Origin: Segniliparus rugosus ATCC BAA-974
Lineage (GTDB): Bacteria > Actinomycetota > Actinomycetes > Mycobacteriales > Mycobacteriaceae
Direction of reading: 5' to 3'
DNA length: 64,000 nucleotides
Assembly (NCBI RefSeq): GCF_000185725.2
Contig: NZ_KI391953.1
Coordinates: 744,001-808,000 of the forward strand
Position numbers and translations under genes: made by a program. Every line of letters begins with the position of its first letter. Positions within the stretch are counted from its first letter, which is position 1. Of the stretch, positions 8,095 to 16,016 are shown piece by piece. The notes under the pieces were generated by a model. The model was not told the DNA's origin and made no database searches. It saw only the letters and a program-made list of their open reading frames with translations.

Positions 8095-8913
8095 ATGGGC
8101 CGCCCCATCCGCATCAGCCTTTTCATCCCGCCCACCCGGTTCGACAACTACGGCGCCGTCCGCGATCAGGTCAAAGCGGCGGAGGATACGGGAGCGGACA
8201 TCCTCCTGGGCTTCGACCATTTCTTCGCTCCCGAGGTCGTCGGGTTCGAAAACGACCGGCCGGTCCTCGCCGACCCCCAGCCGCTGGACTTGCCGAACTT
8301 CGAGCCGTTGACCGCGCTCGCCGCGTGGGCGGAGCAGACTAGCCGTGCCGAGCTTGGGCTTTTGGTGACTGGGATCGGCTATCGGAATCCTGATCTGCTC
8401 GCGGATATCGCGCGCACGATTGACCATATTTCCGGTGGTCGGCACATCCTGGGCCTCGGGGCGGGCTGGTACAAGCCGGATTATGACGAGTACGGGTACG
8501 AGTTCGGGACGTTCACCACCCGCTTTCAGCTCTTTGAGGAGGGTTTGGAGCGGATCAAGGCCCGGTTCGCCAAGCTCAACCCGGCCCCGTTGCGCCAGAT
8601 CCCGATCCTCATCGGCGGCACGGGGGAGAAGAAGACGTTGCCGCTGGTCGCCAAGTACGCCGACATCTGGCACTCCTTCGGCGACATCCCCTCGTTGCAG
8701 CGCCGCAAAGACATCCTCGCCGGGCTCCTCGAGCAGAACAACCGCCCCGCCGACGCCGTCGAGCTGGCGCAAGAATGGCCCGGCATCGAGCAGGCCGACG
8801 CATACGTGGCGGCCGGGGTCACCCTCTTCAAACTCGACTATCGGCTGGGCGAGGACAAGACGGTCGAGCAGGCCCGCGAGGCCATCGCCTGGCGGGACAA
8901 GACGAACGGCTGA
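8095..8913 (+). CDS. LLM-class (F420-dependent type) oxidoreductase, copy 1
   Basis: A 272-residue luciferase-like monooxygenase-fold protein of the kind that uses coenzyme F420 in actinobacteria. The TIM-barrel signatures are FGFDHF-like LLGFDHFF, LLVTGIGYRNPDLLADIARTID, GRHILGLGAGWYKPDYDEYGY and PILIGGTGEKKTL. The start ATG at 8095 follows AGCGAGGAAC. Copy 2 follows in tandem at 9043; about 264 bases (roughly 8500-8763) are identical between them while the ends differ. Substrate unknown. Confidence 0.87.
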   Translation: MGRPIRISLFIPPTRFDNYGAVRDQVKAAEDTGADILLGFDHFFAPEVVGFENDRPVLADPQPLDLPNFEPLTALAAWAEQTSRAELGLLVTGIGYRNPDLLADIARTIDHISGGRHILGLGAGWYKPDYDEYGYEFGTFTTRFQLFEEGLERIKARFAKLNPAPLRQIPILIGGTGEKKTLPLVAKYADIWHSFGDIPSLQRRKDILAGLLEQNNRPADAVELAQEWPGIEQADAYVAAGVTLFKLDYRLGEDKTVEQAREAIAWRDKTNG

Positions 8914-8914
8914 G

Positions 8915-8965
8915 CCCGCGCGGGCTGCGCTCGCGTTGAACCGCGCGGATTGCGCTCACGTTGAA
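8915..8965. repeat. Tandem ~26-base repeat between the LLM genes
   Basis: Two adjacent copies beginning CGCGCGG and ending GCGTTGAAC / ACGTTGAAC differ at only a few positions. They fill the start of the gap between the two oxidoreductase genes; no function is apparent. Confidence 0.6.
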
Positions 8966-9042
8966 CACAGGGGAATAGGTCTGCCGGTCCGGGTGGTTGC
9001 ATCGTGGGTCAGCCCGACGTCATCGCCACCCTAGGAGAGCAC

Positions 9043-9873
9043 ATGTCCCGTCCTATCCGGATCAGCGTTCAGAGCCCTGCGACCGTTTTCCCCGACTACC
9101 AGCAGGTCAGGGACCGGGTGCAGCGGCTAGAAGACATCGGAGTGGATGTCATCTTCGGCTACGACCATTTCTACACCGTGCAGATCCCGTCACGGGGCGA
9201 GCTGGTCGCGGTCGACCAGCCGCAGGACTTGCCGAACTTCGAGCCGTTGACCACGCTTGCCGCGTGGGCGGAGCAGACCAGTCGCGCCGACGTAGGCCTG
9301 TTGGTGACCGGGATCGGCTATCGGAATCCTGATCTGCTCGCGGACATCGCCCGCACCATCGACCATATTTCCGGTGGTCGGCACATCCTCGGCTTGGGGG
9401 CGGGCTGGTACAAGCCGGATTATGACGAGTACGGGTATGAGTTCGGGACGTTCACCACCCGCTTTCAGCTCTTTGAGGAGGGTTTGGAGCGGATCAAGGC
9501 CCGGTTCGCCAAGCTCAACCCGGCCCCGTTGCGCCAGATCCCGATCCTCATCGGCGGCACGGGGGAGAAGAAGACGTTGCCGCTGGTCGCCAAGTACGCC
9601 GACATCTGGCACTCCTTCGGCGACATCCCCTCGTTGCAGCGCCGCAAAGACATCCTCGCCGGGCTCCTCGAGCAGAACAACCGCCCCGCCGACGCCGTCG
9701 AGATCTCGCAGGAATGGCCCGGCGTCGACAAAGCGGACGAATACGTCGCGGCCGGGGTCACCTTCTTCAACATCTCCCTGTTCAACCCGGTGCAGGCTCC
9801 GTTCCTCGACCTAGACGACGACCTCAGCTCGGTCAAAGAGGCTGTGGCCTGGCGGGACAAGGCCAACGGCTGA
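9043..9873 (+). CDS. LLM-class (F420-dependent type) oxidoreductase, copy 2
   Basis: A 276-residue tandem paralogue of the preceding LLM gene, with the same barrel motifs (FGYDHFY, GIGYRNPDLLADIARTID, GLGAGWYKPDYDEYGY, IGGTGEKKTL). The first 70 and last 45 residues diverge clearly from copy 1, while the centre is identical in protein and nearly identical in DNA. The start ATG at 9043 has AGGAGAGC upstream. The two copies may act on different substrates because the divergent ends include parts of the active-site rim; this is inferred. Confidence 0.88.
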   Translation: MSRPIRISVQSPATVFPDYQQVRDRVQRLEDIGVDVIFGYDHFYTVQIPSRGELVAVDQPQDLPNFEPLTTLAAWAEQTSRADVGLLVTGIGYRNPDLLADIARTIDHISGGRHILGLGAGWYKPDYDEYGYEFGTFTTRFQLFEEGLERIKARFAKLNPAPLRQIPILIGGTGEKKTLPLVAKYADIWHSFGDIPSLQRRKDILAGLLEQNNRPADAVEISQEWPGVDKADEYVAAGVTFFNISLFNPVQAPFLDLDDDLSSVKEAVAWRDKANG

Positions 9874-10072
9874 CCCCCTCGGCCCGGCTTTCCGGGCTGC
9901 TCGGCTATGACGCGGGAGAGGTTCTCCTTATCGCGTCGCCCCTTCGGCAGGGCGGTTATGATCGCATCGTCAATCGTCGGCGTGCCGTGAGGCAAAGCGT
10001 TGGGGCAGAAATGGCCGCATCAGGACAAGAGCAAAACCGAAGGCTGCGCCGGGAATCCGGACAGGGCCGCGC

Positions 10073-10906
10073 GTGACGAGTTCAGGTGCGGACGAGGTTG
10101 GCGAGCCGCTTGCTCCGCAAGAGATCGAGGCGAACATGCCCAAGCTCTTGGGGGAGCGGGTGGAGGGCTTCGACTCCAATAAGCGCGCGAGGGCGCTGGT
10201 GCGGCCATTGGACGGGCGTCCGGAGGGCTTCGAGCTTCAGGCCGGGGCGTGGGTCGAGTTCCAAAGGCTCTTCTCGTCCGGGCACGCGACGGGGGCGCAG
10301 GCGCTTCGCGCGACGACGGTGGAGGCGTTCCACGCCGCCGGGAAGAGCGGGAAGGCCCGCCAGCACGCCCTCACCTACCGGCCCCCGAAGCAGAAGAGCG
10401 TGGAGCAGGCGTACGACGAGGCCGTGCAGAGCGGGGAGATAGACGAGGAGGACACCCCGTTCTGGAAGTTCGCGGAGCAATGGCGCAAGCCCAAGGCCAA
10501 GAGCGAACAGGAGCGCTACGAGGCGGACACGGCGGCAGGGGCGGGCGAGGGCGCGCTCTTGAAAGTAGAGAAAGACCCGGAAAAGGTGCTCGCGACCCCG
10601 GTCGGGGAGGACGTGGGGCCGTTGACGGAGCGGGCGATGAAGTGGCGGGCCGAGGTCTTAAAGCGCTTGTCTGAGGTGTCGGCATCGGGCTCGGTCGGGA
10701 CGGACGATGACGCGCGCCCGAGGGTGAAGATCGCATGGGCGCCGAGCGGGATCGCGGCGGTGGAGCTAGTCGGCGACGTGCTCGGGGAGCTGACCTCGCA
10801 GGACTACCAGCGCCGGGTCCTTCTCGCAGCTCAGAATGCGTGGCAGAAGATGGCGGACAGGTTCAAGGTCGAGGTGCCCGAGGAGTTCGGATGGCCGGTG
10901 GATTGA
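10073..10906 (+). CDS. ESX-associated-like protein with C-terminal YbaB/EspL-like domain
   Basis: A 277-residue hydrophilic protein. No family is certain for residues 1-210, which are charged, Lys/Glu-rich and probably helical. The C-terminal segment ARPRVKIAWAPSGIAAVEL...SQDYQRRVLLAAQNAWQKM has the beta-beta-helix pattern of the YbaB/EbfC fold, which in ESX loci occurs as EspL-type proteins. The GTG at 10073 is the likely start. It heads the first module of the ESX-like cassette and is followed by an EspC-like gene. The assignment is a fold-level inference. Confidence 0.5.
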   Translation: MTSSGADEVGEPLAPQEIEANMPKLLGERVEGFDSNKRARALVRPLDGRPEGFELQAGAWVEFQRLFSSGHATGAQALRATTVEAFHAAGKSGKARQHALTYRPPKQKSVEQAYDEAVQSGEIDEEDTPFWKFAEQWRKPKAKSEQERYEADTAAGAGEGALLKVEKDPEKVLATPVGEDVGPLTERAMKWRAEVLKRLSEVSASGSVGTDDDARPRVKIAWAPSGIAAVELVGDVLGELTSQDYQRRVLLAAQNAWQKMADRFKVEVPEEFGWPVD

Positions 10907-11012
10907 GGCATTCCGCGGCCAAAGCGTCGAGCTGTGTTTTACGTTATGATGCTCGCGAGGCCCGGATCGACGGGAGGATCGTCGCTGGGTGGTCCGGGAA
11001 GGAAGGGCGAGG

Positions 11013-11393
11013 ATGACCGGCCAGACCAATGTGAACACCGACGACGTGGAGTTCGGCAAGGCATCCATCTACGACGGAGCGGAACAGCTGAAGACCGCGT
11101 TGGGAAAGATGGCCGACGCGCTCGCGAAGTTCAAAGACAACAGCGGCGACGAGTCCATCGACGGCGGCCTGCAAGGCCGCGCGGACAAGGCGCGCACCGC
11201 CGTGACCGAGCAGGGCGAGTCCACCCACAAGGGCGCGCAGCAGGACGCGGACACGGCGGGCGAGGCGGCGCAGTACTGGCAGAAGACCGACGAGGAATGG
11301 TCCCAAGCCCTCAGCGAGAGCAAAATCTTCCAACAGCCCGCCGCGACCCAAGCCCCCGCCGCCCCGGCTCCGAACCCCGGCGGCGGCTCCTGA
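11013..11393 (+). CDS. EspC/WXG100-like type VII secretion target, module 1
   Basis: A 126-residue acidic, helical protein with no signal peptide. The body (about 10-100) has the heptad-like pattern of EspC/WXG100 proteins and ends in an AAQYWQKTDEEW segment, then a Pro/Ala/Gly tail. The general secretion signal Y-x-x-x-D/E is not exact here: the acidic residue follows Tyr at spacing five. The ATG at 11013 has GGAAGGAAGGGCGAGG upstream, a strong ribosome site, and a TTATGAT -10-like element lies near 10943. The neighbouring lipoprotein and large repeat protein suggest co-expression. Confidence 0.55.
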   Translation: MTGQTNVNTDDVEFGKASIYDGAEQLKTALGKMADALAKFKDNSGDESIDGGLQGRADKARTAVTEQGESTHKGAQQDADTAGEAAQYWQKTDEEWSQALSESKIFQQPAATQAPAAPAPNPGGGS

Positions 11394-11445
11394 CCCCTCT
11401 GGCAAGATTAAGAGCGATCACGGCACGAGACCACATCTAAGGAGC

Positions 11446-11973
11446 ATGAGCTTGAAACACCTCCCCGGCATCGCTGCCCTCGCGCTGACAGGCGTCCTCG
11501 CGCTCTCCGGATGCGAGCGCTCCGGAGGCAACGGCGGCACCACCACCATCATCCAGCAAGCCCCCGCAGCCAGCAGCACCCCCAACACCCCGGCCAGTGT
11601 GAAAGCCACGCCCCTGAACGACCCTAGAGAGCTTTGCCATCAAGAACGGATCTTAATGAGAAAGCTCTATGCGGCGGTCGAGCCATATTGGAAACTCATG
11701 GTAGACGCGCACGGGAAGTCGGTGAATGACCCGCAAATATCTGCGGCAGCAGATAAAGTCATCAAAGTGTCTGAGGAGGTGGTTCCTCAGTTGGAGGGAC
11801 TAGTAGGACCTAATGCTCCTGCCGATGTTGCTGGCCCGATCAAGGACTACATTGCTGCGACTAAAGCTTTGGTGAGCGCTATAAGCGAGGGTGCTCCAGG
11901 GGACGAGCAAACCCCGTTAGCCAGCAAGTTCGGCACCGCCACAGATGAAATGGACAAGGTGTGCAAGCTCTAA
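11446..11973 (+). CDS. Predicted lipoprotein of the ESX-like cassette
   Basis: A 175-residue secreted protein. A short charged start is followed by a hydrophobic stretch and the lipobox LSGC (cysteine at about residue 23), so the mature protein should be lipid-anchored outside the membrane. After a Ser/Pro/Thr linker comes a helical domain with two cysteines (ELCHQE near 65 and DKVCKL at the end) that could pair. AAGGAG sits 3-8 bases before the ATG. Base composition falls from about 11,640 onward. No known family recognised. Confidence 0.7.
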   Translation: MSLKHLPGIAALALTGVLALSGCERSGGNGGTTTIIQQAPAASSTPNTPASVKATPLNDPRELCHQERILMRKLYAAVEPYWKLMVDAHGKSVNDPQISAAADKVIKVSEEVVPQLEGLVGPNAPADVAGPIKDYIAATKALVSAISEGAPGDEQTPLASKFGTATDEMDKVCKL

Positions 11974-12011
11974 GCCAATCATTGGAAACTGGGAGCTAAG
12001 GGGAAATTGTC

Positions 12012-14201
12012 ATGGCTGATCAGTCGTTTCCGATAGCGGAGTTGTGGCCGTATATCCAGCCGCACTGGCCCCAGGCGAACGCGTCGGGCATCAATGAGGC
12101 GTTGAGCGATCATCAGGCCGCCCGCAAGGACGGCAAAGAGGGCTTGAACGTCGTGTGGAACGGGTACGTGTCGCTGCTACAGGGGATGTGGGCGGACCCT
12201 ACCAAACCGAAGTCGGACTCGTACGACTCTGTGAACGACCGCGTGAGCGAGCTGAAGCAGGCGATGGAGGACTTCGACGCCATCGCCGACGCGAACGAGC
12301 AGGCCATGACCCAAGGCGCAGCCAACGCCAAGGCCGCGAAAGACACCATCTCTGCGAAAGGCCAAGCGGCCGCCGCGCTGATCGCGATGGCCCAAGCGCA
12401 GTCTTCCGCTGGCAACAGCAACCCAGCTCTCGCCGCCGCCGCGCAACAGCGGATCATCGACAACCTAGTCTCCGCGACAACTTCGGACCAGCAAGCCTAC
12501 GCGGGGAAAAATAGCTCCTTACCGGAAGTGCCGGAATACCAAGTGCCGAATCCGCCAACAGATGGTTCATCGATATTCCAGCAGGCGGCCAGTACGCAGT
12601 CGAAGGTGAGTCCGATTCAGCAGGCGGCCAGTACGCAGTCGAAGGTGAGTCCGATTCAGCAGGCGGCTACCACGGAGTCGAAGGTGAGTCCGATTCAGCA
12701 GGCGGCTACCACGGAGTCGAAGGTGAGCCCGATCCAGCAGGCGGCTACCACGCAATCCTCTAGCTCTACGACCGGTTCTAGTGGTGCTCCTGGTGGAGCG
12801 TTAGGTGACGGCAAGAGCTCTGGTAGCGGTGGTGCTTCTGGTGGTGGTGCTTCGACTGGTGTGCAGTCGGGTGCGGCGGTGGCGGATCATGCGGCTCCTG
12901 CTGCTGCGTCGCAGGCGGCTCCGGCTTCTGGTGGCGGGGGCGGGGTTTCGCCGTCGATTGGCGGGATCGGGGGTGGTCCGGCTGGTGGTGGGGCTGGTCA
13001 GGCTCCGCGTATTGGCGGGGTCGGCGGTGTTGGGGGTGGTTCTGGTGGGGAGGTTTCTCGGACGGGGGCGCAGGGCGCGGGGGCTGCGGAGAGGTCTGCG
13101 GCTTCGCAGTCCTCGTCGGGCTCTGGCGAGCGGCAGGGCGCTGGTCTTAGTCGTGGCGGTTCGGCTGGTGCTGGGGCTGCTGGTGGGGAGACGCGGGCGC
13201 AGTCGGCGCAGCAGGGGGCGTTGCGGGACGCGATGCGCGGGGACACCGCGGGCGGGGCGTCGGGCACGGGCAAGCATCTGGACCAGCAGGGCCAGGCGCT
13301 GGGCACGGGGAGGGTCACGGAGCTTTCCGCGACGGCGTTGCAGGCCGCGCACGGCCAGACGGCGGTGCTCGGGTCGGCGTTGGGCGGTTTGGAGGGCTTG
13401 TTGGCTACGTCGCATCCGGCTGCGGGGGCGGGGGAGCTGGCGGGCTGGGTCGTTCGTGGCGGGACGGTCGTGGGCGCGGGGCGGGCGGGGTTCCTCGCTG
13501 ACGGGATCACGTGGGGGCGGGTGGAGCAGTCCCCGTTCGAGCACGTCGGGCTCAGCGGCCTGGTGTTCTTGTTCGAGGATGTGCGGGTGGCTCCGAACGA
13601 GGCGGCGGGGGTGTTCCGTCCGGTGGCGGCGCGGGTGACGACGACGGGCTGGCTGGGCGAGGTCGATCCGGCGATGCGCCTGCCGGAGGGCACGGGGGTT
13701 TTGGACCGCTCGAGGGCCCCGGCGGGCACGGACCACATCACCGACGCGGGCTTGTTGGCGGTGGGGCTCGCGAGGTGGCTGCTCGAGGAGGGTTTGGGCG
13801 GGGACAAGTCCTGGCGGTTGACGGCGGTGTGCTTCCTCGAGGAGCCGGACAGCGCCTACGTGCACTCGTTGGCGACGATGCCGAGCCCGGTGGAGTCGTA
13901 TTGGCCGGGCCGCCCCGGCTACGAGGCGGACGTGCCCCAGGCGGCTGTCGAGGACGCGAAGACGCTCAGCTCCGAGGAGCTGGCGGTCAAGCAGGACGAC
14001 CCGTTGCGGCACGCGCAGGACGCCGCGAAGCGGGACCCGGACGGCCTGTACGACCCGGTCGGCCTGCCCCCGAAGGAGGCCGAGTGGTACCGCAAGTCCG
14101 CGGAACGCTCGGGCAGGGCGCAGCTCACCAACGCCCGCTGGAAACAAGAACTCGACCAGTACCGCAAAGAAGAACGCGGCGGCGACAACCTGAACTGGTA
14201 A
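12012..14201 (+). CDS. Large ESX substrate-like protein with 13-residue tandem repeats
   Basis: A 729-residue protein in three parts. Residues 1-185 are helical and Ala/Gln-rich like EspB/EspE/PPE-type N-termini, with no signal peptide and W-containing turns (LLQGMWADP). Residues 189-250 hold four and a half copies of a 13-residue unit (QQAASTQSKVSP-I type), followed by a long Gly/Ser/Ala linker to about 430. The C-terminal 300 residues form a globular domain with hydrophobic strands (LAGWVVRGGTVVGAGRAGFL, GLVFLFEDVRVA) and a charged tail. It may be related to DUF5631/DUF5632-type mycobacterial proteins, but I cannot confirm this. The ATG follows CTAAGGGGAAATTGTC. Secretion through an ESX system encoded elsewhere is inferred. 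Confidence 0.6.
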   Translation: MADQSFPIAELWPYIQPHWPQANASGINEALSDHQAARKDGKEGLNVVWNGYVSLLQGMWADPTKPKSDSYDSVNDRVSELKQAMEDFDAIADANEQAMTQGAANAKAAKDTISAKGQAAAALIAMAQAQSSAGNSNPALAAAAQQRIIDNLVSATTSDQQAYAGKNSSLPEVPEYQVPNPPTDGSSIFQQAASTQSKVSPIQQAASTQSKVSPIQQAATTESKVSPIQQAATTESKVSPIQQAATTQSSSSTTGSSGAPGGALGDGKSSGSGGASGGGASTGVQSGAAVADHAAPAAASQAAPASGGGGGVSPSIGGIGGGPAGGGAGQAPRIGGVGGVGGGSGGEVSRTGAQGAGAAERSAASQSSSGSGERQGAGLSRGGSAGAGAAGGETRAQSAQQGALRDAMRGDTAGGASGTGKHLDQQGQALGTGRVTELSATALQAAHGQTAVLGSALGGLEGLLATSHPAAGAGELAGWVVRGGTVVGAGRAGFLADGITWGRVEQSPFEHVGLSGLVFLFEDVRVAPNEAAGVFRPVAARVTTTGWLGEVDPAMRLPEGTGVLDRSRAPAGTDHITDAGLLAVGLARWLLEEGLGGDKSWRLTAVCFLEEPDSAYVHSLATMPSPVESYWPGRPGYEADVPQAAVEDAKTLSSEELAVKQDDPLRHAQDAAKRDPDGLYDPVGLPPKEAEWYRKSAERSGRAQLTNARWKQELDQYRKEERGGDNLNW
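12576..12758 (+). repeat. 39-base in-frame tandem repeat
   Basis: Units of 39 bases start at 12576, 12615, 12654 and 12693, with a partial fifth unit from 12732. The first two units and the third and fourth are nearly identical pairs (AST-Q versus ATT-E at the variable positions), which suggests expansion by doubling of a two-unit block. The period is a multiple of three, so the reading frame is kept. Confidence 0.9.
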
Positions 14202-14245
14202 ACCGGAGCAGAGCGCGCAGGGACCGGTCGAGAGCCTAAGTTTTA

Positions 14246-14350
14246 GTGCGTCCGAAGGCGGCTCGCGCGGAGTTGGCGCAGCGTCATATGGACCAGCTCG
14301 AGTTGCGCGTCGAGCTGGATCAGCGTGTCCCCGCCTGGGCTGCGGTATGA
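14246..14350 (+). CDS. Micro-ORF of 34 codons, unknown
   Basis: A GTG-started frame encoding a charged peptide (VRPKAARAELAQRHMDQLEL followed by RVELDQRV and ending PAWAAV). Its TGA overlaps the ATG of the next small frame as ATGA, typical of coupled translation. It sits in the gap after the large ESX-like gene. It could be a remnant of a longer gene; there is no recognisable family. Confidence 0.3.
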   Translation: MRPKAARAELAQRHMDQLELRVELDQRVPAWAAV

Positions 14351-14526
14351 TCCCGAACGCGTTCACGGTCGCCTCGTTCGCCGAGGACACCTGGCGGCTG
14401 CGCGCTTTGCTGCTTCTCCGCGAAGACGGCTGGGACAAAGAACGCGTCCTTGACCTTGTCCACTGCCTTTTTGAACGCTGGCGCGGCCGCGACATCCTCA
14501 GCACAGAGGCTCCCGAACTGACCTGA
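14347..14526 (+). CDS. Small ORF of 59 codons, unknown
   Basis: The ATG overlaps the stop of the preceding micro-ORF. The peptide is amphipathic and helical, with SFAEDTWRLRALLLLREDGW and ERVLDLVHCLFERWRGRD, and ends in STEAPELT. No signal peptide or membrane segment. The coupled arrangement with the 34-codon frame resembles small two-gene units such as antitoxin/toxin pairs or phage accessory genes, but no family match can be claimed. Confidence 0.4.
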   Translation: MIPNAFTVASFAEDTWRLRALLLLREDGWDKERVLDLVHCLFERWRGRDILSTEAPELT

Positions 14527-14656
14527 CACCACGTGAGCGCCTCCTGGCGGGAGTTGATGGATAAGGCCACGTTTAAGATGAGAGGAACCAGACAGTCTCG
14601 CGGCGCGTCTAAACCCTGTTAGAGACTGCGAGCCATACGAAGGAGCGCCACAGCTT

Positions 14657-15274
14657 ATGCCCCCTGATCACTGGGACAGCAACTCGCGGCAGTACGGGCA
14701 CCACGAGGACGAAGACGAAGAGGAATGGACCCCCTACGCGAAACCCGATGCTGAGGCTTTCCGAGCGCCTAACGTACAGGCGGCAGGCCACAGAGAACAG
14801 CATCTCACCCTAGATGGGGACTCGGGCGAAGCTCCCCTTACGTCGGTGTCCGAACAACGACCCCGCCAGCTTGACAGCTGGGAGGCAGTGGAAGATCTAT
14901 TCGAGGCCGGTGGAGAGCAGGTCAAAAAGGCGCTCTCCAAACAAGAGGCTCTGGAGCGCGATTTAAAAAGCTTAAAATTTCATGGCAGATCCCGTGACGG
15001 TCATGTGCTTTCCACCGTAGATGGGCTGGGTGAAGTGTTGGAGCTAGTCTTCGCCGAAGCCCCCATCTCCCAGTGGTCCGAGGAAGGAATTGCGGGCAAT
15101 TACTGGTATGATCTAGGGAATAGCGTTGTGGAGTCCGTGGAGAAGGCGCGGCACGATGCTGGCATTGCGAGTGACAAACTGACTTTTGAGAGATTTCCTG
15201 GCCTCTTTTCCGCAGAGGATTTTCCGTGGGTGAATGAATCACATCGAAATAATTCCGACGAAAGGAGGACTTGA
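14657..15274 (+). CDS. YbaB/EspL-like protein, module 2, with acidic N-terminus
   Basis: A 205-residue protein. The first 90 residues are acidic and disordered (HHEDEDEEEWTPY). The centre has SRDGHVLSTVDGLGEVLELVFAEAP...GNSVVESVEKARHDAG, the strand-strand-helix order of YbaB/EspL domains. The ATG follows AAGGAG. The DNA is clearly more AT-rich than the flanking genes. It overlaps the next ATG by one base (TGATG), so it begins the second ESX-like operon. Function as an ESX chaperone or accessory protein is inferred. Confidence 0.5.
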   Translation: MPPDHWDSNSRQYGHHEDEDEEEWTPYAKPDAEAFRAPNVQAAGHREQHLTLDGDSGEAPLTSVSEQRPRQLDSWEAVEDLFEAGGEQVKKALSKQEALERDLKSLKFHGRSRDGHVLSTVDGLGEVLELVFAEAPISQWSEEGIAGNYWYDLGNSVVESVEKARHDAGIASDKLTFERFPGLFSAEDFPWVNESHRNNSDERRT

Positions 15275-15603
15275 TGTCTATCGAAGATAAAATATACGCG
15301 CATAAGCTAGAGCTTGAGCGTGCCGGTTTGCAAGCGTCTCGCGCAATCGAAGATCGGGCAAGGCGGCAGCTTCGGCACTGGAAGCCAGTACGTCTTGCGG
15401 ATCCTTCGTGCCCAGAGCTTGGATCGGTGGCTGTCGATGATGCCGGACGGCTGGTGAGCGTGATCTTCGGCCCGCAGGCGGCTTCTGGCGTGCACGCCTC
15501 TGTCTTGGCCAGTGCAGTAGCATTTGCGGTCAACAAGGCGTCATTGGAAGCGAAAGAAGCTTATGTGAATTGGGTTAGCGAGCAAGGAGGAGTGTCGTGG
15601 TAG
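15274..15603 (+). CDS. Small YbaB/EbfC-like protein, module 2
   Basis: A 109-residue protein with an N-terminal helix (EDKIYAHKLELERAGLQASR) followed by SVAVDDAGRLVSVIFGPQAASG and a long C-terminal helix (VLASAVAFAVNKASLEAKEA), the classic YbaB order of helix, two strands, helix. YbaB proteins bind DNA, while EspL in ESX-1 stabilises secreted partners. The ATG at 15274 has AAAGGAGG upstream, and the stop overlaps the following EspC-like start by seven bases, giving tight coupling. Confidence 0.55.
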   Translation: MSIEDKIYAHKLELERAGLQASRAIEDRARRQLRHWKPVRLADPSCPELGSVAVDDAGRLVSVIFGPQAASGVHASVLASAVAFAVNKASLEAKEAYVNWVSEQGGVSW

Positions 15604-16007
15604 ATTTTCATGTTGTTCCCGAGGCGCTCAAGAAGAACGCGGAGGCTGTGGTCTCGGACGCCGACCGTTGGAAAAATGCCTCGAACGTGATAGAGCAACA
15701 TAAGCTTCATCCGGGAGACCTGGGTTTGCCAGGAAGCTTCAGCGATATCCCAGGAGCGTTCAACAGGGTGTTGGATTTGCTTATTCAAAAGATGCGCCAA
15801 GGGGAGTCCACGATCCGCTCGGCGGGCGAAGAGCTGGGCAATGTGGCGAACGAGTACGAGAATAAAGATTTTGAATACTACCAGCAATTCGGATACACCA
15901 ATGATAAGATAGGTGCCGTAGAGGGGAAATTGAAGACGATCTCGGGAAGTGGAGATGTCTTGTATGAGAACTACGGCACGGGCATCCGCGAGTCGGGAAG
16001 GAAGTGA
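15597..16007 (+). CDS. EspC-like type VII secretion target with YxxxD signal, module 2
   Basis: A 136-residue protein of the EspC (DUF2580) type. It has the usual opening (VDFHVVPEALKKNAEAV), a turn rich in Gly/Pro in the middle (HPGDLGLPGSF), and a second helix ending in ANEYENKDFE, which contains the general ESX secretion motif Y-E-N-K-D (Y-x-x-x-D). EspC in mycobacteria is secreted with EspA. Here the next gene encodes a larger helical protein that could be the partner. The GTG at 15597 is preceded by AAGGAGGAG. Confidence 0.65.
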   Translation: MVDFHVVPEALKKNAEAVVSDADRWKNASNVIEQHKLHPGDLGLPGSFSDIPGAFNRVLDLLIQKMRQGESTIRSAGEELGNVANEYENKDFEYYQQFGYTNDKIGAVEGKLKTISGSGDVLYENYGTGIRESGRK

Positions 16008-16016
16008 GCCTGCCCC

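Noticed and set aside
12576-12758. Regular repeats considered as a CRISPR array
   Set aside because: The period is 39 bases with no variable spacers, and the units are in frame within a protein gene.
14246-14526. Toxin-antitoxin pair
   Set aside because: The arrangement is suggestive, but neither peptide shows a known toxin or antitoxin motif, so no such call is made.
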